Assembly (NCBI GenBank): GCA_028287665.1
Contig: JAQBPF010000523.1
Span: 1-9,262, forward strand
DNA: 9,262 bases
From: Deinococcus sp.
Lineage (GTDB): Bacteria; Deinococcota; Deinococci; Deinococcales; Deinococcaceae
Direction of reading: 5' to 3'
Shown here: positions 1 through 6,418 of the stretch, one piece after another
How the letters are laid out: every line of letters starts with the position of its first letter
How positions within the stretch are numbered: position 1 is the stretch's first letter
Program-made: the position numbers and the translations under genes
The notes under the pieces: model-generated
The model's database searches: none
Seen by the model: only the letters and a program-made list of their open reading frames with translations
Told to the model about the DNA's origin: nothing

Positions 1-1547
1 ATGCTGGCGCTGATGACGGTGGGCCAGTTCAGCCCCGCCCCTTGAGTGTAGAAGTACGCTCCTGCCGCCGCCGCGATGGGCAGGGCCACCGGCAACGCGA
101 ACCACAGCAGCCACCCCGCAACGGCTCCTGCCACTGCGCCCACGCCAGCGGCCAGGGCGTACTGGGTGAGTTGAATTGGTGCGGCAAAGTATTCTTCTAC
201 CGATAGGGCAGCAACCGCTGCCCCCAGCAGCGTGCAGACCAGAATAAAGATGATGCGGGATACCGGGGCGCGAGGTTTGACAGCGGGTACAGCGGGCGCA
301 GTCGGCACCGGAGCGGCAGCACTGGGCGCGGGAAGAGGAACAGCTTGAGGTGTGGGAGAGGGTTTTGGTGCGGCGACAGGGGCCGCTGGAACGGGAGTCG
401 GTGCGGGTTTGGCAGCGGGAGGCCGGGGCACCGCTTTGGGCGCAGGGGGCGCGGGCTTTGGCGGGGCGGCGGGTTGCACCGGAGCCGGCTTCGGCCTGGG
501 CGCAGGTGGCCGGGCGACTGGCGGCGGAGCTGGAGCGGCGGAAGGTTTGGGAGCGGGGGGTACGGGAGTCGGGGTGCGTGGAGGGGGGGCGGGGGGCACG
601 GCGGTCTTCGACTTTGCTGTTGGCGTTGTCAGAATTGCCAACAACGCCTGTGCGCTCTGGGGGCGGTCTTCTACACGCAGGGCCATGGCCTGAGTGATGG
701 CTTTGCGGAGCCCGGGCAGGGTCGAATCGGGCATCGGCGGCAGGGGTGTGCCCAGCATCAGGTCGGTGGCGGGCGGCGGCATCTGCCCGGTCAGGGCGTG
801 CAGCAAGGTGGCCCCCAGCGCGTAAATGTCGGTGTATGGCCCAAAGCGCCCCGAATTGCCGTACTGTTCCAGCGGCGCGTACCCGGGCGTGACCAGCCGG
901 GTATGGCTCAGCGTTTTGCCCGTCACGAAGGCCCGCACGGAACCGAAGTCGATCAGCACGATGCGCCCGGTCTGGTTAAAAAAGATGTTGTCGGGTTTGA
1001 TGTCGCGGTGCAGCAGGCCACGTTGATGAATGACCTCCAGGGTTTTCGCCACCGAACGGGCCACCTCGAACACTACGTCGGGGGGCATGGGGCCGCGTTT
1101 TTCGATCAGGCCACCCAGCGTGCTGCCTTCCAGAAATTCCATCACCAGATAGGCGGTGCTGTTTTCCTCAAAGTAGTTCATCACCTTGACGATGCCGGGA
1201 TCGTTGAAGCTCGCCAGCACTTTGGCCTCGTCCAGAAAACCCTTTTTGGTGGTCTGGTACTCGGCGCTGCTGATGTTGCCCGGCGCGACCACCGTTTTGC
1301 CGCGCCGCGAAGACCCGTCCAGAAACAGTTCCTTGATGGCGACCTTGAGGCCCAGCCGGGTGTCTTCGCCCGCGTAGGTGATGCCGAAGCCGCCCTGTCC
1401 CAGCACCCGGTTGAGGGTGTATTGACCGCTCATCAGGGTGGTGCCCACCGGCAGCGCCACCAGGCCGGAGGCAGTCAGCGGTGCGCCGCAGGTGTGGCAG
1501 ACGGTTTCGCCGGGCTGAACAGCCGAGCCGCAGACGGGACAGTTCAC
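1..1547 (-). CDS. Zinc-ribbon Ser/Thr protein kinase with Pro/Ala linker and C-terminal membrane segments (3' end outside window)
   Basis: Hanks-type protein kinase that should phosphorylate Ser/Thr on partner proteins; 515 residues are visible. Residues 3-20 form a zinc ribbon (CPVC...CHTC: Cys3, 6, 17, 20). The kinase core spans about 43-305: Gly loop GQGGFGITY at 50-58, ATP Lys72 in VAIKE, helix-C Glu107, catalytic HRDIKPDN at 180-187 (Asp182, Asn187), DFG at 200-202, TPGYAPLEQY at 220-229. All catalytic residues are present, so it should be active. Residues about 309-430 are a Pro/Ala/Lys low-complexity linker. Hydrophobic stretches at about 432-449 and 460-500 look like membrane segments, placing the kinase in the cytoplasm tethered to the membrane. 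The GTG start is chosen because it immediately precedes the zinc ribbon and has a GGAG nine bases upstream. It lies 4 nt after the VWA stop, so the two genes are probably cotranscribed and translationally coupled. The VWA protein is the obvious candidate substrate, by inference. Confidence 0.93.
   Translation of the reverse strand, partial: MNCPVCGSAVQPGETVCHTCGAPLTASGLVALPVGTTLMSGQYTLNRVLGQGGFGITYAGEDTRLGLKVAIKELFLDGSSRRGKTVVAPGNISSAEYQTTKKGFLDEAKVLASFNDPGIVKVMNYFEENSTAYLVMEFLEGSTLGGLIEKRGPMPPDVVFEVARSVAKTLEVIHQRGLLHRDIKPDNIFFNQTGRIVLIDFGSVRAFVTGKTLSHTRLVTPGYAPLEQYGNSGRFGPYTDIYALGATLLHALTGQMPPPATDLMLGTPLPPMPDSTLPGLRKAITQAMALRVEDRPQSAQALLAILTTPTAKSKTAVPPAPPPRTPTPVPPAPKPSAAPAPPPVARPPAPRPKPAPVQPAAPPKPAPPAPKAVPRPPAAKPAPTPVPAAPVAAPKPSPTPQAVPLPAPSAAAPVPTAPAVPAVKPRAPVSRIIFILVCTLLGAAVAALSVEEYFAAPIQLTQYALAAGVGAVAGAVAGWLLWFALPVALPIAAAAGAYFYTQGAGLNWPTVISAS
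555..596 (+). other. G-quadruplex-capable G-tract cluster in the kinase linker
   Basis: Five G tracts (6, 3, 4, 7 and 6 G) lie within 42 bases of the plus strand at 555-560, 564-566, 571-574, 583-589 and 591-596. The loops are 3, 4, 8 and 1 nt. The plus strand is the template strand of the kinase gene. The tracts are the reverse complement of proline codons in the low-complexity linker, so coding constraint alone may explain them. Folding is not shown. Confidence 0.4.
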
Positions 1548-1551
1548 CGAC

Positions 1552-2940
1552 CTAGGCTCCGGTCAGCTTGCGAATTTCCTCGTCGGTGGGCAGGCCACCC
1601 GCGCCGCCACCCGCTTTGAGGGTCTGTGTTTTTGCGCCCAGCCGCATGGTTTTGGCTGTGCCGAGGCTGATGGTCTTGCTGCTGCCCAGCTCATCGATGG
1701 CCCGGTCGAGCACCTGGGTCATGGCCCCGTTGCCGAGGCGCTGGGTCATGCTGCGGGCCTGTTCGAGGGTTCGGGCGGCCTGTTCGGGATTGCTCTGCGC
1801 TTCCCGGCTGGCCTGCGCCACCAGACTTTCGATGTTGCGCTGCTGAACCCACTGCATCACTTCGCCGTCGACCCGCGCCGACATCGTTTCGTCTCCAGTA
1901 AATTCCACCACCACGTCCAGCGGCGGCAATTCGCCCCGGTAATTGGCACCGGGCACCTCGTAGGTCAGCCCCAACTGGGCCAGTCGCATGCGGGCCGCAG
2001 GGCGCTCCGGCAGAGTGAATTCCAGAATGTAGGTCGCGCCTGTTCCGGCCTCCACATTGCCGAGTTGCAGCGGCCCATCGGTTTTGGTCACCTCGGTCTG
2101 GGTGGGCTGCACACGGGTCACCCGTTCCAGTTTCACGTCTTTGATGGCCCGCACAGTCAGCGCCACATTGGTCACGACCTCGTTGGCCGCCTGCTTCAGG
2201 TCGCCCAGCAGCGCGGCGGGCAGATCGGAGGCCCGCACCGCAGGAGGCTGGGGATTCTGATTGTCGGGCACCACGTCGATCGGTTGGCCCTGCGTCCGGT
2301 CGGTAATTTCGGTCAGCAGTTCGGTATTCACGTCGTCGCCCACGCCGATGGTGGTCACCGACACCTGCATTCCGGCCAGCACGCCCGCCTGTTCCTGCAC
2401 CACTTCCGAATCGAACGCCTGTCCATCGGTGAGGAGCACCATCCGGCGGCTGCCCGATTCGGTGTTCAGTACCCGCACCCCGGCTTTCATGCCCGCGCCC
2501 ATCTGCGTGCCGCCTGAATACCAGTCCAGCTGATCGGTGGCTTTCAGCAGCGCAGCCCGGTCGGTGGCAGCGGTGAATGGAACGAGGATTTCGGCCAGAT
2601 CATCGAACTTGACGAGCGCAAGACGGTCTTCGGGATGAATCAGATCGGAAGTGATGATGCCGCGCAGGGCCTCAGTGACCAGTTGCAGCTTGTTTTTGCC
2701 GCCCCGCACAATCTCGTAGCGTTGACCGTCTACTGTCGTCGTCTCTCCGGTGTGCTCGGTCGGCCCGGTCACCACTTCGCGCATGGAGCCGGAGGTGTCG
2801 ACCACGAAGACCACCGACAGATTGGGCCGCGCCTGCATGGCCTGTTGATCCGGCAGGACGTTCAGCATGACAAACAACTTCTGACCTGCGGTGTGCGCCA
2901 GTAAAAATTCTCGGTGAAGCCGCATTGTGGCGTCGAGCAT
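1552..2940 (-). CDS. Cytoplasmic von Willebrand factor A domain protein with Thr-rich tail repeats
   Basis: A 462-aa protein with no signal peptide or membrane segment. The VWA domain spans about 40-215 and has a complete metal-ion-dependent adhesion site: DTSGS at 48-52, Thr145 in GGT, and Asp172 in TDG. It should therefore bind Mg2+/Mn2+ and a partner protein. Residues about 235-350 look like a beta-rich domain, and 365-415 is an Ala/Gln/Glu-rich helical segment. The tail holds three tandem units with Lys-Thr-x-x-Leu cores at 422-426, 430-434 and 437-441, followed by a glycine-rich stretch and an acidic end. The family is known to act as a scaffold or recruiting subunit. Beside a Ser/Thr kinase the likely role is a kinase partner or substrate, as in TerY-P-type modules; that role is inferred. 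First gene of the pair; the ATG follows a strong AGGAGG. The precise partner and pathway cannot be read from the sequence. Confidence 0.93.
   Translation of the reverse strand: MLDATMRLHREFLLAHTAGQKLFVMLNVLPDQQAMQARPNLSVVFVVDTSGSMREVVTGPTEHTGETTTVDGQRYEIVRGGKNKLQLVTEALRGIITSDLIHPEDRLALVKFDDLAEILVPFTAATDRAALLKATDQLDWYSGGTQMGAGMKAGVRVLNTESGSRRMVLLTDGQAFDSEVVQEQAGVLAGMQVSVTTIGVGDDVNTELLTEITDRTQGQPIDVVPDNQNPQPPAVRASDLPAALLGDLKQAANEVVTNVALTVRAIKDVKLERVTRVQPTQTEVTKTDGPLQLGNVEAGTGATYILEFTLPERPAARMRLAQLGLTYEVPGANYRGELPPLDVVVEFTGDETMSARVDGEVMQWVQQRNIESLVAQASREAQSNPEQAARTLEQARSMTQRLGNGAMTQVLDRAIDELGSSKTISLGTAKTMRLGAKTQTLKAGGGAGGLPTDEEIRKLTGA
1557..1560 (-). promoter_or_regulatory. Ribosome binding site supporting the GTG start of the kinase
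   Basis: GGAG on the minus strand lies inside the last codons of the VWA gene, nine bases before the GTG. It supports the non-ATG start and implies that ribosomes finishing the VWA gene can reinitiate on the kinase. Confidence 0.55.
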
Positions 2941-2946
2941 GAATTG

Positions 2947-2952
2947 CCTCCT
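2947..2952 (-). promoter_or_regulatory. Strong Shine-Dalgarno of the VWA gene
   Basis: A perfect AGGAGG on the minus strand sits six bases before the ATG of the VWA gene and fixes its start. It is the best ribosome binding site in the window. Confidence 0.8.
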
Positions 2953-2979
2953 GTCGTGATTTGCCCTCTATGACACCAC

Positions 2980-2985
2980 ATCATA
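2980..2985 (-). promoter_or_regulatory. Candidate -10 element for the VWA-kinase operon
   Basis: TATGAT on the minus strand (five of six matches to TATAAT) lies in a locally AT-rich stretch about 40 bases upstream of the VWA ATG. I find no good -35 box at 16-18 bases spacing, so this is weak. A promoter here is expected because 303 bases separate the gene from the upstream hydrolase. Confidence 0.25.
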
Positions 2986-3130
2986 AGCAGTTCCGAATTT
3001 TGAGTGCTCCATTGTTCTTTGGGAATCACTGGTGTGCGGTGCCACCTGTCCTTCCGGATGGATCCGCAGGGCACAGAAAGAGTATTCGTTGCCCTCCCCT
3101 CATCCGCTTGAGTGCAGGCATGACCCTCTG

Positions 3131-3208
3131 CCTGGAACAAGGGGTGCCGGGGAGGGAGAAGATCGGCGCCTTGACTCTGCCGCGCTGACCCCTCTCCCCT
3201 GTTCCGGG
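3131..3208. repeat. Imperfect inverted repeat / hairpin in the 303-bp spacer between hydrolase and VWA genes
   Basis: Bases 3131-3144 (CCTGGAACAAGGGG) pair with 3196-3208 (CCCCTGTTCCGGG). This gives 13 pairs with one G-T and a bulged A at 3140, across a loop of about 51 nt. Inside, GAGGG (3152-3156) can pair with CCCTC (3190-3194). A competing arm, CCCTCCCC (3092-3099), is a perfect complement of GGGGAGGG (3149-3156). There is no T tract, so it is not a standard intrinsic terminator. It could be a transcript-stabilising or termination structure after the hydrolase, or a copy of a dispersed intergenic repeat as found in Deinococcus. I see no small gene in 2941-3243. Confidence 0.4.
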
Positions 3209-3243
3209 TCTCAGCGGGCGGCCCGGCATCCTGGGATCATCCT

Positions 3244-5325
3244 TCAGGGACGCAGCCAGGTGAGGCTGATCGTCTGGCGTTCTCCAGCGGCCAGACGAAC
3301 CTTGCCCACGGCGACCAGCTGGCGACCTGGGCCTGCACCGTCGTAGGCCAGCACCACATGCTGTCCAGCACGGCTTCCGATGTTGCTGACCGTCACCTGT
3401 GCGGTATGGGCCACTGCGTCGATCTGGAGGTTTTGTTCGGCAAACTGCGTATAGCTCAGGCCCGCGCCGAAGGGGAAGAGGGCGGGGAGGTTGGGGGCCG
3501 CGTTCAGGACGGCGGGCAGGGCGTCCGGACGGGCGGGCCAACGAAAAGGCAGGCGACCACTTGGATTGCGGTTGCCCCACACCGCGTCGGCCACGGCCCG
3601 TCCGCCCTCGCTGCCCGGCAGATAGGCCATCAGCAGGGCGTCCGAGGCAGGCAGCACCGTTCGCAGGTCCAGTGGCCGACCTGCCAGCAGCACGGTCAGG
3701 ACGGGTTTCCCGAAGCGGCGCAGCGCCTGTACCCGTGCCAGATCCTGGTCGGTCAGGGCCAGCGCCGGAGAATCGGCCTCCCCTTCCGCTCCCGGTTTCT
3801 CTCCCAGCACCGACACGATCACGTCGGCGCTGCGGGCCGCCAGTTGCAGTTCAGCGGGATCGGAGCCGTCCTGATAGGCCAGAGTCACCCCCCTGGGCAC
3901 CTGCGCCTTCAGCCCCGCCAAAACGGTGACGGCGTCCACCTCCACACCGGGCGGCACGCCCTGCCAGTCCACACTCCAGCCGCCCAGCTGAGCGCGGGGA
4001 TCGCGGGCGGCCGGGCCCACGACCAGCACGCGGGGGGTTCTCACACCCAGCGGCAGCAGGGGCAAGCCACCCACAGCGCCGTTTTTCAGCAGGGTCACGG
4101 AGGCGCCCGCCGCCTGATAGGCCAGCTCGCGGTCAACGACTCTGGCCGCGGCCTGTGCCGGATCGACGAACGGCTGTTCGAAGAGCCCCAGACGAAACTT
4201 TAGAGCCAGCACCCGGCTGGCGGCCTCATCCAGCCTGGACGTGGGCAGCTTGCCGGACCGCACCAACTGGCTGACGGTGGCGCTGTAAGCGGCGGCCTCG
4301 GTGGGCACCATCATCACGTCGATGCCTGCCAGCACTGCCTGCTGAACGGCGTCTTCCTCAGTCACGGCGACCTTGTGAACCGTCTGGAGGCGGGCCACGT
4401 CATCCCAGACAGAAATGGTGATCCCGTCAAACCCCAGATCACGCCTCAGCAGGCCAGTCAGCAGGTCGCCCGAGGCATGGACGGCCTGACCGTTGAGTGC
4501 GCCGCTGTTGACCATCACCGTGGCCGCGCCTGCCTGCAAGGCGGCCTGAAACGGGGGCAGCAGAATGTTGCTCAGGGCCGAATCAGACGCTGTTGCCGGG
4601 GCACGGTCACGGCCATCAGCAGCCTGCCCATAGCCGATAAAGTGCTTGACTGTGGCCGCCACGCCAGTCAGGGGCGTGGCCTGGAACCCGCGCACCTGCG
4701 CGGCGACCAGGGCCGACACCAGCTGAGGGTCTTCACCAAACGTCTCGTAAAAGCGGCCCCAGCGCGGATCGAGGCCCATGTCGGCATCGGGGGCAAAATT
4801 CCAGTTGACGCCGGTGGCCCGCAGGGCGGCGCCTGCACTGGCCGCCACCTTCTGGGCGAGCGCCGGGTCAAAGCTGGCCGCCAGCCCGATATTGTGGGGA
4901 AACAGGGTGGCTCCCGGCACGTTGTTGTGACCATGCACGCCGTCTGTACCGTACAGCAGCGGAATTCGCAGCGGCGTGGAGTCGAGCGCGTAGCGCTGAA
5001 GCGCATTGGTCATCTCGGCCCAGGCCGCCGGGGTGTTGGGCACCGGCGCGAAGCCGCCCCCAGACAGCACCGATCCGACATGGGCTTCTCCGAGCACCGC
5101 GCTCAACTGGGCCGGATCAAGGGGGCCACGGGTATAGCCGTTCCCGGCCATCAGACGGGTCAGGTTGGTCTGGACGAGTTGGCCCGCCTTTTCCTCCAAC
5201 GACATACGCGACAATAGATCCTGAACTCGGGTGTCGATGGGGAGGGCTGGATTCTGGTAAGGCAAGGGCGCAGCAGCGGTGGCCAGCGAAATGGAGCAGC
5301 ATAGGATACAGGTCAGCAGGTTCAT
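3244..5325 (-). CDS. Exported family 3 glycoside hydrolase (beta-glucosidase-like) lacking the usual nucleophile Asp
   Basis: A 693-aa protein of normal length for GH3 exo-beta-glycosidases. A hydrophobic leader ending near ATAAA (residues 15-19) suggests export, although its n-region has no Lys or Arg. The (beta/alpha)8 domain spans about 25-385: YGTDGVHGHNN at 125-135, DPRWGR at 186-191, FGEDP at 196-200, KHFIGYG at 227-233 with GRDRAPA at 238-244. The alpha/beta sandwich domain is about 400-600, with GEKPGAEG at 508-515, where Glu514 aligns with the acid/base. PFGAGLSYT at 618-626 precedes a short fibronectin-III-like end. The odd point is the nucleophile motif: relatives read S/T-D-W-E/D-D, but here 305-309 is SVWDD, with Val306 (GTC) in place of the Asp. 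It may be inactive or altered. The substrate cannot be predicted beyond a beta-linked sugar. The ATG has an AGGAAGGG-type site upstream, and an in-frame stop 54 bases upstream with no other start between. The peptidase gene lies 97 bases upstream on the same strand. Confidence 0.92.
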   Translation of the reverse strand: MNLLTCILCCSISLATAAAPLPYQNPALPIDTRVQDLLSRMSLEEKAGQLVQTNLTRLMAGNGYTRGPLDPAQLSAVLGEAHVGSVLSGGGFAPVPNTPAAWAEMTNALQRYALDSTPLRIPLLYGTDGVHGHNNVPGATLFPHNIGLAASFDPALAQKVAASAGAALRATGVNWNFAPDADMGLDPRWGRFYETFGEDPQLVSALVAAQVRGFQATPLTGVAATVKHFIGYGQAADGRDRAPATASDSALSNILLPPFQAALQAGAATVMVNSGALNGQAVHASGDLLTGLLRRDLGFDGITISVWDDVARLQTVHKVAVTEEDAVQQAVLAGIDVMMVPTEAAAYSATVSQLVRSGKLPTSRLDEAASRVLALKFRLGLFEQPFVDPAQAAARVVDRELAYQAAGASVTLLKNGAVGGLPLLPLGVRTPRVLVVGPAARDPRAQLGGWSVDWQGVPPGVEVDAVTVLAGLKAQVPRGVTLAYQDGSDPAELQLAARSADVIVSVLGEKPGAEGEADSPALALTDQDLARVQALRRFGKPVLTVLLAGRPLDLRTVLPASDALLMAYLPGSEGGRAVADAVWGNRNPSGRLPFRWPARPDALPAVLNAAPNLPALFPFGAGLSYTQFAEQNLQIDAVAHTAQVTVSNIGSRAGQHVVLAYDGAGPGRQLVAVGKVRLAAGERQTISLTWLRP

Positions 5326-5340
5326 GCAAGTTCCCTTCCT

Positions 5341-5356
5341 TGCCCCGGTTGGGGCA
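5341..5356. terminator. Small perfect hairpin between peptidase and hydrolase genes
   Basis: TGCCCC-GGTT-GGGGCA, a 6-bp perfect GC-rich stem with a 4-nt loop, lies right before the ribosome binding site of the hydrolase and 66 bases after the peptidase stop. No T run follows on the minus strand. It may weakly terminate the peptidase transcript or shape the hydrolase leader mRNA. Function is inferred only from position. Confidence 0.35.
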
Positions 5357-5422
5357 CTGAATTTGATCTGCTCACCTTAAGGGATGCAGCCTAGCCGTAC
5401 AGACCGCCAACCGAAGGCAGAT

Positions 5423-6037
5423 TCAGAGGCCGAGGGCTGACCGCACGGCCCGGGCCGTATTCGGGGGATACACCGGTATGAATTCCGCATGATTCACCGT
5501 CCACAGCTGGTCGAACAACGGGTACGGAATAGAGATCTGAGGGCCGTACAGCGGGTCCAGGACTCGGAAGGCCTGCCGGGTATCGTCGAAGCCCGTGACC
5601 ACCCGGAAATGCGGGATGGTGGAGGCGGGCCCCAGCCACTGCAACACAATGACCGGAACCCCCAAGGCCACCAGGGCACGCAGATGGGCGCGGCGACCGC
5701 CCACAAAGCGCCGGGCCTGCAAGCCGTAGCGGCCCACGTATCTTTCGATGGCTTCGGCCGTCATGTAGCCTCTGGGCGTGGCCTTGGCGGCCGCAGCGAC
5801 CTGCTGCTGGGACACCTGCTGGCCGTAATACCCCAGCACGCTGGCAATGGCCTGAGGACCGCAGTTGTTGAAAGTCTGGTAGGCAAACGGCAGGGGCTGT
5901 AACCGCATCGCTGCGGGCAAAACCGAGCGGGCCTGGGCGTCCTGAGTGGCTGGCACAAGAAGTGTGGCCACCAGCACGCACCAGCTCAGAAGGGGCCGCC
6001 GTGACCACCGCCGGAGACTGCGCCGCGCTGCACCCAT
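5423..6037 (-). CDS. Exported C39-like (papain-fold) cysteine peptidase family protein
   Basis: 204 aa from the chosen ATG. Residues 1-36 form a signal peptide: Arg-rich n-region, hydrophobic core at about 15-30, AQA cleavage site at 34-36. The mature part matches the C39/C39_2 peptidase fold. Cys59 is in NNCGPQA at the start of a helix, Gln54 five residues earlier is a candidate oxyanion residue, His143 is in PHFRVVTGFD, and Asp161 is in VLDP. The Cys-His-Asp triad is therefore intact. Such proteins cleave peptides (often near Gly-Gly) or serve as single-domain exported peptidases of unknown target; no ABC transporter domain is attached here. The frame is open upstream to an ATG ending at 6250, but the extra 71 residues look non-coding and would bury the signal peptide, so I start at 6037. 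A GGTGATTGAG stretch precedes it. It lies upstream of the hydrolase on the same strand and is divergent from the BTAD regulator. The substrate is unknown. Confidence 0.82.
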   Translation of the reverse strand: MGAARRSLRRWSRRPLLSWCVLVATLLVPATQDAQARSVLPAAMRLQPLPFAYQTFNNCGPQAIASVLGYYGQQVSQQQVAAAAKATPRGYMTAEAIERYVGRYGLQARRFVGGRRAHLRALVALGVPVIVLQWLGPASTIPHFRVVTGFDDTRQAFRVLDPLYGPQISIPYPLFDQLWTVNHAEFIPVYPPNTARAVRSALGL

Positions 6038-6231
6038 CTCAATCACCGTCACCGAGCTCAACCGCACGGGACGGCCCCCGGGCCAGTTCCAGACCCGCCA
6101 GTTGATCTCTTGAGGTTCAAAAAAGCTTTGCCGCCGACCAGTGGGAAGAAGGCCATCACCAGCAAAACCGCCTGTGCTGTGTGGGCCTCCCAACGGGGCG
6201 AAGCACCTTCCCAGCAGGCAGAATAGAACGG

Positions 6232-6260
6232 TCAACAGATCTCTGGACACCCCTTATTGT
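6232..6260 (+). promoter_or_regulatory. Weak candidate sigma-70-type promoter for the BTAD regulator
   Basis: TCAACA (6232-6237) and TATTGT (6255-6260) are separated by exactly 17 bases; each matches four of six consensus bases. An 18-bp imperfect palindrome centred on AGATCT (6231-6248, seven of nine pairs) overlaps the -35 box and the spacer, where a repressor could bind. It would give a long leader of about 150 nt, so it is only a candidate. Confidence 0.22.
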
Positions 6261-6291
6261 CTCCACCACCTCTCACATTCCCCTGACAATA
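6255..6291. repeat. Perfect 7-bp inverted repeat TATTGTC ... GACAATA
   Basis: TATTGTC at 6255-6261 and its exact reverse complement GACAATA at 6285-6291 are separated by 23 bases, putting the half-sites 30 bp apart, close to three helical turns. This spacing suits a dimeric regulator binding one DNA face. Repeats of this length also occur by chance in 9 kb, so the site is only suggestive. Confidence 0.3.
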
Positions 6292-6391
6292 CAGAACCTT
6301 CGGCGGGGCCTGGGTGGGCTGCGTCCAGCTCCTTTTCCGGTCAGGAGAGGACAAGAGGCCGGATTCCCGCCCGACCTCCCGGCGCGTCCGG

Positions 6392-6410
6392 TTTGAATTA
6401 CTATGTTTTG
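6392..6410 (+). promoter_or_regulatory. AT-rich -10-like island just before the BTAD regulator start
   Basis: The stretch at 6392-6410 contains TACTAT (6399-6404) and TATGTT (6402-6407), 11-14 bases before the ATG at 6419, within GC-rich DNA. There is no good Shine-Dalgarno (only GGAT). This arrangement fits a very short or leaderless transcript, a mode reported as common in Deinococcus. No -35 match is visible. Confidence 0.3.
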
Positions 6411-6418
6411 GATCCGCT

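Larger units (their letters stand above)
6038..6418. other. Divergent intergenic region between peptidase and BTAD regulator
   Basis: 381 bases without a convincing gene. The upstream extensions of both flanking frames have atypical composition. The middle (about 6215-6300) is less GC-rich than its surroundings and holds the candidate promoter and inverted repeats listed separately. It must contain start signals in both directions if the flanking genes are expressed independently. I see no clear promoter for the peptidase gene. Confidence 0.6.

Noticed and set aside
345..1619. 424-aa plus-strand frame rich in Gly and Arg
   Set aside because: It is antisense to the kinase gene. Its Gly/Arg composition is the complement of Pro/Ala linker codons, and it shows no domain.
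3358..5217. Long plus-strand frames (281 aa at 3358-4203 and 280 aa at 4375-5217)
   Set aside because: Both lie antisense to the GH3 gene, whose frame carries recognisable motifs throughout. They are third-position GC shadows.
6116..6130. T-rich AAAGCTTTTTTG stretch on the minus strand as an intrinsic terminator
   Set aside because: The only stem is the 8-base palindrome AAAGCTTT, which cannot form a stable hairpin, and it lies upstream of a gene, not after one.
6038..6250. N-terminal extension of the C39-like protein by 71 residues
   Set aside because: The extension has no family similarity I can see and would place the clear signal peptide internally.
6314..6418. N-terminal extension of the BTAD regulator by 35 residues
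   Set aside because: The family begins with the LLGPV strand close to the ATG at 6419. The extension looks like translated intergenic DNA.
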